Source of the DNA: Gaiellasilicea sp035575835
Lineage (GTDB): Bacteria; Actinomycetota; Thermoleophilia; Gaiellales; Gaiellaceae
DNA length: 26,747 bases
Assembly (NCBI GenBank): GCA_035575835.1
Contig: DATLXM010000065.1
Location: 1 to 26,747 of the forward strand
Reading direction: 5' to 3'
The position numbers were made by a program, and so were the translations under genes. Every line of letters begins with the position of its first letter. Within the stretch, counting starts at the first letter, position 1. A model generated the notes under the pieces. It saw nothing but the letters and a program-made list of their open reading frames with translations, was not told the DNA's origin and made no database searches. This document shows, piece by piece, positions 23,609 to 26,747 of this stretch.

Positions 23609-24061
23609 ATGAGAGCACTCCTAGTTCCGCTCCGCCTCGTTGCTTTCTCAGCGCTCGTTGTCGCGCTCCTCGCCCCCGTCGCTCAGGCCGAGCCGGGCAC
23701 TCCGCCACCCAACGTCGCCGGCACGACCGGCGAGCCTCCGCCCGCGTGGTTCACGCTCGGCTCGCGTTCGGGTTGGTTCGCCTACTCGAGCTTCTGCTGG
23801 ACGACGACGTGCGTCACGTTCCTGTCTCCGGCACGCCGCACGGATCTTCCCAACCTCGTAGCGAAGGAAGGTCAGACGCTGAGGATTCACCTCGCCTTCG
23901 CGCCCAAGTCCGTGCTCGTGCGCGTCCTCGCGACGAAGCGCTCCTACCCGCTCGTGGCTACGCGCGATCCGAGCTGGCGCGTGCGCGGCAGCGGCGTGAT
24001 CATCGTCGAAGCTCGCGGGGCGAAGGGCTCCGCGAGCTACGCAGCACGCATCGTGCGCTGA
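23609..24061 (+). CDS. Secreted protein of unknown function, 150 aa
   Basis: The first 27 residues form a signal peptide ending 'AQA', followed by a Pro-rich stretch. The remaining 110 residues look like one beta-sandwich domain with C63 and C68 ('SSFCWTTTCVTFL'), probably a disulfide, then 'LPNLVAKEGQTLRIHLAFAPKSVLVRVL' and a repeating strand pattern to the end. The 'S-x-C-W ... C' element followed by a 'G-x-x-L-x-(I/F)' strand is something I recall from small extracytoplasmic actinobacterial proteins, but no function can be named. ATG at 23609. A very strong hairpin follows immediately after the stop. Confidence 0.8.
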   Translation: MRALLVPLRLVAFSALVVALLAPVAQAEPGTPPPNVAGTTGEPPPAWFTLGSRSGWFAYSSFCWTTTCVTFLSPARRTDLPNLVAKEGQTLRIHLAFAPKSVLVRVLATKRSYPLVATRDPSWRVRGSGVIIVEARGAKGSASYAARIVR

Positions 24062-24091
24062 TGGCCGGTGCGGGACGCCCCGCACCGGCCA
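24062..24091. terminator. Bidirectional terminator, 13-bp perfect stem
   Basis: TGGCCGGTGCGGG-ACGC-CCCGCACCGGCCA is a perfect 13-bp stem with a 4-base loop. It begins on the base after the stop of the secreted protein gene and ends 9 bases before the convergent zincin gene, so it serves both. Confidence 0.8.
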
Positions 24092-24100
24092 CCGCTCCGC

Positions 24101-24856
24101 CTAGCGCCAGGCGTGGATCGGGTTCGCCCAGAGGACGAACGTGACGAGCTCGCTCCCGTCCGCGAGCTGGTCGACGTAGACAGACCGTGCCCGCTGCGTC
24201 GCCGGCGCCCACGAAGGAACCGCGTCCGGCAGGGTGCCGAGCGAGGCCCCGATCGTCGTCGACGAGTCGAGGTGCGAGTAGATCGTTTGCAGCTGGTCGT
24301 AGTCGTGGGCGTTCGGGCTCGGATTGTCGAGCGCGTCCGCGTAGTCCATGCACGTGTTCAGGTCGGCGCCCGACTCGCTCTGGTGCGTGAGTCCGAAGTC
24401 GTGCCCGATCTCCTGGCACATCACGTGCTGGCGGGCCGTCTCGTTGTACGACCCCGAGTTGAAATACGTGTCGTTCATCTTGGCGCTGCCCTGGGTGATG
24501 TGGCCGCCACTGATGTTGATCGAGGCGAGGCCGAGCCAGCCGTTGTTGCCGTACGTCGCGTTGCAGGAGTGGATCTTCCCGCTGATCATCACGCAGCGCT
24601 TGCGGGTCTTGAACGAGTCGTCGCCGGCCTCTCTCGTGAGGTCCATGACCGTCGACTTGGACCAGTCGCTGATCGCGCCGGCCTGATTGTCGTCCCAGTC
24701 GGGCGTGTTGCTGTCCACGACCTTGAGCGTGAACGGGTTCGCGGTGCGCGCCCAGTGATAGTTGCTCCACGCGTGACTGGCCGATGCCGGCGCGGCGCCG
24801 AGTACGAAGGCGGCCACGAGCGCCAGGCTCGTGAGCGCGAGAATCCTTCTGACCAA
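24101..24856 (-). CDS. Secreted zincin-like protein with Q-E-x-x-H motif
   Basis: A 251-residue protein with a signal peptide (residues 1-26, 'APASA' then Ser-His). A matrixin-like body follows, with 'TLKVVDSNTPDWDDNQAGAISDW' at the front, and the motif 'CQEIGHDFGLTHQ' at 147-159. This corresponds to HExxHxxGxxH of metzincins, but the first His is Gln (Q148, codon CAG). E149, H152, G155 and H158 remain, as does a Met-turn candidate M170 ('LNTCMDYA'). Six or more Cys suggest disulfides. The TTG start at 24856 gives a clean signal peptide and follows GAGGGGGA by 5 bases. It may be an active variant peptidase or a binding protein. Confidence 0.85.
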   Translation of the reverse strand: MVRRILALTSLALVAAFVLGAAPASASHAWSNYHWARTANPFTLKVVDSNTPDWDDNQAGAISDWSKSTVMDLTREAGDDSFKTRKRCVMISGKIHSCNATYGNNGWLGLASINISGGHITQGSAKMNDTYFNSGSYNETARQHVMCQEIGHDFGLTHQSESGADLNTCMDYADALDNPSPNAHDYDQLQTIYSHLDSSTTIGASLGTLPDAVPSWAPATQRARSVYVDQLADGSELVTFVLWANPIHAWR

Positions 24857-25020
24857 GATGTTCCCCCTCGTCCGATCGTGATTGTCGTTACGACCGCAGG
24901 CGCGGAGTGTGCTCTGCGAGCCGGACGGTGTCAAGGACTGCCATCAGAGCTATGCAAGCTTGCAGTCGGAGGGGGAGAAGCGCACAATCGGCCCTTCGGG
25001 TCATCACGAGGGGGAGACAC
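24857..25020. promoter_or_regulatory. Divergent region with palindrome and plus-strand promoter
   Basis: On the plus strand TTGCAG (24960-24965), a 17-base spacer and CACAAT (24983-24988) form a promoter for the LVIVD gene. A perfect 12-bp palindrome TGCAAGCTTGCA (24953-24964) overlaps the -35 and could be an operator. Both genes have the same leader element, CGAGGGGGA, just before their starts, and an ATCACGA just before or near it. For the zincin gene TAACGACAAT on the minus strand is a weak -10 candidate. Confidence 0.55.
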
Positions 25021-26475
25021 ATGAAGAAGCTGATCCTGCTGGTCGCTGCCGCGGCCTCACTGATCTCCGCGGCGGTCGCGCTCACGGCGCCGTCGAACGG
25101 GGACGAGCTACTCAAGGACGAGAAGCGCTTCCTCGAGCAGTCGAACAAGACCTACACCGGCGGGAACAAGGGCGGCTCCGCGCTGAACATGGAGCTCGTC
25201 GGGCACAACAGCCTGGGCGACCGCGGCTTCAATGCGGATGTCTCCGTCCACAAGGGTTACGCCTACATCGGCCACTGGGGCTTCACCGACTGGGCCACGG
25301 GCAACACGCGCTTCTGCCCCTCCGGCGACAAGGCCGGCGTCGCAGTCGTCGACGCCCGCAACCCGGCGAGTCCGGTTCGGGTCGCGACGCTCCGCAACCC
25401 CGAAGGCACCTCGGCCGAGGACATGAACATCTTCACGGCGCAGTACGGGCCGTACGCGGGCCGCGACATTGCCGCACTCGGCATCCAGGTGTGCGGCGGC
25501 TCGCGTTACGACACGAGCTACTTCCGCGGTCTCCAGCTCTTCGACGTCACGAATCCGGCGAGTCCCGTCGAGATCGGGCGCCTGGACTCGGGCTGCTGCG
25601 CGCGCGGTCTCCACGAGACCGACTTCCAGCACCGCCCGGACCTCAAGAAGACCTACATCTACGCGTCCGTCCCCGCGAGCGGCTACGCGGATGCCCAGAG
25701 CCCGAGCGGAGTGCGTGACCAGCAGGGCCGCGGCGACTTCCGCCTGATCGACGTCACCGATCCGTCCAAGCCGGTCGAAGTCTCCGACTGGGGCGTGATC
25801 TCCGACCTCGGCGCTCCGCCCGCGGCCGGTCAGGGCTGCGATCCCGACCCGAACTATGGGCACAGCGTCTCGCCCTCCGCGGACGGGAAGCTCGCGTTCA
25901 TCGCCTACTGGGACTCCGGCTTCATCGCGGTCGACGTCACGAACCCCGCAAAGCCTGTCTACAAGGGCCGCACCGTCTACAAGTCCTGGGAGGACGGCGA
26001 CGCGCACTCCTCCGTCTACGACGACGGCCGCAAGCTCCTCTTCACCCAGGACGAGGACTTCTGCAAGACGGGCCCAGGTGTCGAGACGGGCTACGGCTAC
26101 GTGCGGGTCTACGACCAGCGCAACCTCGCCGCGCCGAAGCAGATCGGCACCTACAAGACGCCCAACTCGATCGGGACGTCTGACCAGGCGGCCGGCGATT
26201 ATGTGGCTCATCTCGCCGAGCTGGACGGAACCACGCTCTTCGTCTCCTGGTACACGGACGGCGTCCGGATGATCGACGTCTCCGATCCGCGCAACCCGAA
26301 GGAGACGGGGCACTTCGTCCCGCCGGCCGGGCAGAACACGGTCAAGCCTGCCCAGCGGGGGGTGCTCTCGAACACCACCCAGGTGTGGGGCGTCGCGGTC
26401 GACGACGCGACCGGGCTCGTCTACCTGAGCGACATGAACACCGGCCTCTGGATCGTCCGCCCGACCGGAGGCTGA
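25021..26475 (+). CDS. Secreted LVIVD-repeat beta-propeller protein
   Basis: A 484-residue protein with a signal peptide (residues 1 to about 22). Six clear copies of an LVIVD-type blade follow: 'GVAVVDARNPASPV', 'GLQLFDVTNPASPV', 'FRLIDVTDPSKPV', 'FIAVDVTNPAKPV', 'YVRVYDQRNLAAP' and 'VRMIDVSDPRNPK', and then a last strand 'TGLWIVRP'. They are spaced 50-80 residues apart and should close into a seven-bladed propeller. Such proteins are secreted or surface bound; most lack known functions. ATG at 25021 has the strong Shine-Dalgarno GAGGGGGAG. It is divergent from the zincin-like gene and shares leader motifs with it, so the two may work together outside the cell. Confidence 0.9.
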   Translation: MKKLILLVAAAASLISAAVALTAPSNGDELLKDEKRFLEQSNKTYTGGNKGGSALNMELVGHNSLGDRGFNADVSVHKGYAYIGHWGFTDWATGNTRFCPSGDKAGVAVVDARNPASPVRVATLRNPEGTSAEDMNIFTAQYGPYAGRDIAALGIQVCGGSRYDTSYFRGLQLFDVTNPASPVEIGRLDSGCCARGLHETDFQHRPDLKKTYIYASVPASGYADAQSPSGVRDQQGRGDFRLIDVTDPSKPVEVSDWGVISDLGAPPAAGQGCDPDPNYGHSVSPSADGKLAFIAYWDSGFIAVDVTNPAKPVYKGRTVYKSWEDGDAHSSVYDDGRKLLFTQDEDFCKTGPGVETGYGYVRVYDQRNLAAPKQIGTYKTPNSIGTSDQAAGDYVAHLAELDGTTLFVSWYTDGVRMIDVSDPRNPKETGHFVPPAGQNTVKPAQRGVLSNTTQVWGVAVDDATGLVYLSDMNTGLWIVRPTGG

Positions 26476-26485
26476 GGTCGCGTCC

Positions 26486-26513
26486 GAGGGCGGGGCGTTC
26501 GCGCCCCGCCCTC
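26486..26513 (+). terminator. Terminator hairpin with TTCG loop
   Basis: GAGGGCGGGGCG-TTCG-CGCCCCGCCCTC is a perfect 12-bp stem with a TTCG tetraloop, 10 bases past the LVIVD stop. It ends directly against the TACACT box of the next gene, so there is no T tract. Confidence 0.8.
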
Positions 26514-26519
26514 TACACT
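26514..26519 (+). promoter_or_regulatory. Leaderless -10 for the acyl-CoA dehydrogenase
   Basis: TACACT lies 6 bases before GTG 26526, with no Shine-Dalgarno sequence. The place for a -35 box lies within the preceding terminator stem. Confidence 0.55.
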
Positions 26520-26525
26520 TCGGCC

Positions 26526-26747
26526 GTGGCCTGGGATGTCCTCACGGAGGAGCAGCGCGAGATCCGTGAGCTCGTTCGCACGCTCGCCCGGGAACGGGTC
26601 GGACCGCGCGCGGCCGAGATCGATGAGTCGCACGAGTTCCCCTGGGACATCGTCGAGCTCTTTCGCGAGCACGAGCTCTTCGGCCTCCTCTACGACGAGG
26701 AGTGGGGCGGATCCGGCACCGGTACCCTCCTCGCGCTCGTGGCGATC
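26526..26747 (+). CDS. Acyl-CoA dehydrogenase, N-terminal part (cut by window end)
   Basis: The 74 visible residues start 'AWDVLTEEQREIRELVRTLARERV' and continue with 'PRAAEIDESHEFPWDIVELFREHELFGLLYDEEWGGSG', the first helical domain of FAD-dependent acyl-CoA dehydrogenases. These catalyse alpha,beta-dehydrogenation of acyl-CoA thioesters in fatty-acid or amino-acid breakdown. The catalytic Glu and the rest of the fold lie beyond the window, so chain-length class cannot be judged. GTG at 26526 is supported by TACACT 6 bases upstream. Confidence 0.9.
   Translation, partial: MAWDVLTEEQREIRELVRTLARERVGPRAAEIDESHEFPWDIVELFREHELFGLLYDEEWGGSGTGTLLALVAI

Noticed and set aside
24068..25024. Long plus-strand open frame opposite the zincin-like gene
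   Set aside because: The minus-strand product has a signal peptide, motifs and a ribosome binding site; the plus frame is Arg/Val-rich without recognisable features.

Overview
The window is very GC-rich and densely packed, with nearly every start codon ATG or GTG and a strong G/C third-position bias. Protein style points to a high-GC actinobacterium, most likely class Thermoleophilia (Gaiellales/Solirubrobacterales-like): a primary-type sigma factor with HrdB/SigA-like regions, the mycobacterial-type CysO/CysM/Mec cysteine route, LVIVD-repeat secreted proteins, and many leaderless-looking starts. That placement is inference from family resemblance. No rRNA, tRNA, CRISPR, phage or insertion sequence was seen; the region reads as ordinary chromosome.

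Layout. 1-262 (minus): the start of a SnoaL-like protein and a small unknown gene. 294-3137 (plus): a tightly coupled operon of split XdhC (two genes), an SDR dehydrogenase and a zinc alcohol dehydrogenase. 3245-4237 (minus): an M19 dipeptidase, divergent from 4255-8487 (plus), an operon of GabD-like aldehyde dehydrogenase, a small beta-rich protein, a ThDP-dependent acetolactate-synthase-like enzyme and a lipoprotein. 8489-8644 (minus): a 51-residue membrane/zinc-ribbon-like protein. 8714-10192 (minus): malate synthase, divergent from a Gfo/Idh/MocA oxidoreductase. A shortened metallo-beta-lactamase-like gene, an aldo/keto reductase and a secreted cupredoxin-like protein follow.

12722-15444 (minus) is the most coherent system: rhodanese-ThiF (MoeZ-like), CysO, CysM and a JAMM protease (Mec), all with overlapping start and stop codons. 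MoeZ would activate and sulfurate the C-terminus of CysO, CysM would use the thiocarboxylate with O-phosphoserine, and Mec would release cysteine. Unlike M. tuberculosis CysO, this one ends in Gly-Gly-Ser, so it should need trimming first, and the rhodanese domain sits at the N-terminus of the activating enzyme.

15510-21408 (mostly plus): a membrane-anchored TPR-like protein, the sigma factor with its own -35/-10 promoter, a divergent pair of LLM oxidoreductase and M20 peptidase, and PepT. 21405-23455 (minus): an HxlR regulator and a YtcJ-type amidohydrolase. 23609-26475: three secreted proteins, including a zincin-like protein whose first motif histidine is glutamine, divergent from an LVIVD beta-propeller. 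The window ends inside an acyl-CoA dehydrogenase.

The most striking non-coding signal is recurrent: a TANNNT hexamer 6-8 bases before the start codon of about ten operon-leading genes, often as overlapping back-to-back pairs in divergent gaps of 17-31 bases. This is the layout expected of leaderless mRNAs. Sigma factor and secreted-protein genes instead carry clear Shine-Dalgarno leaders.
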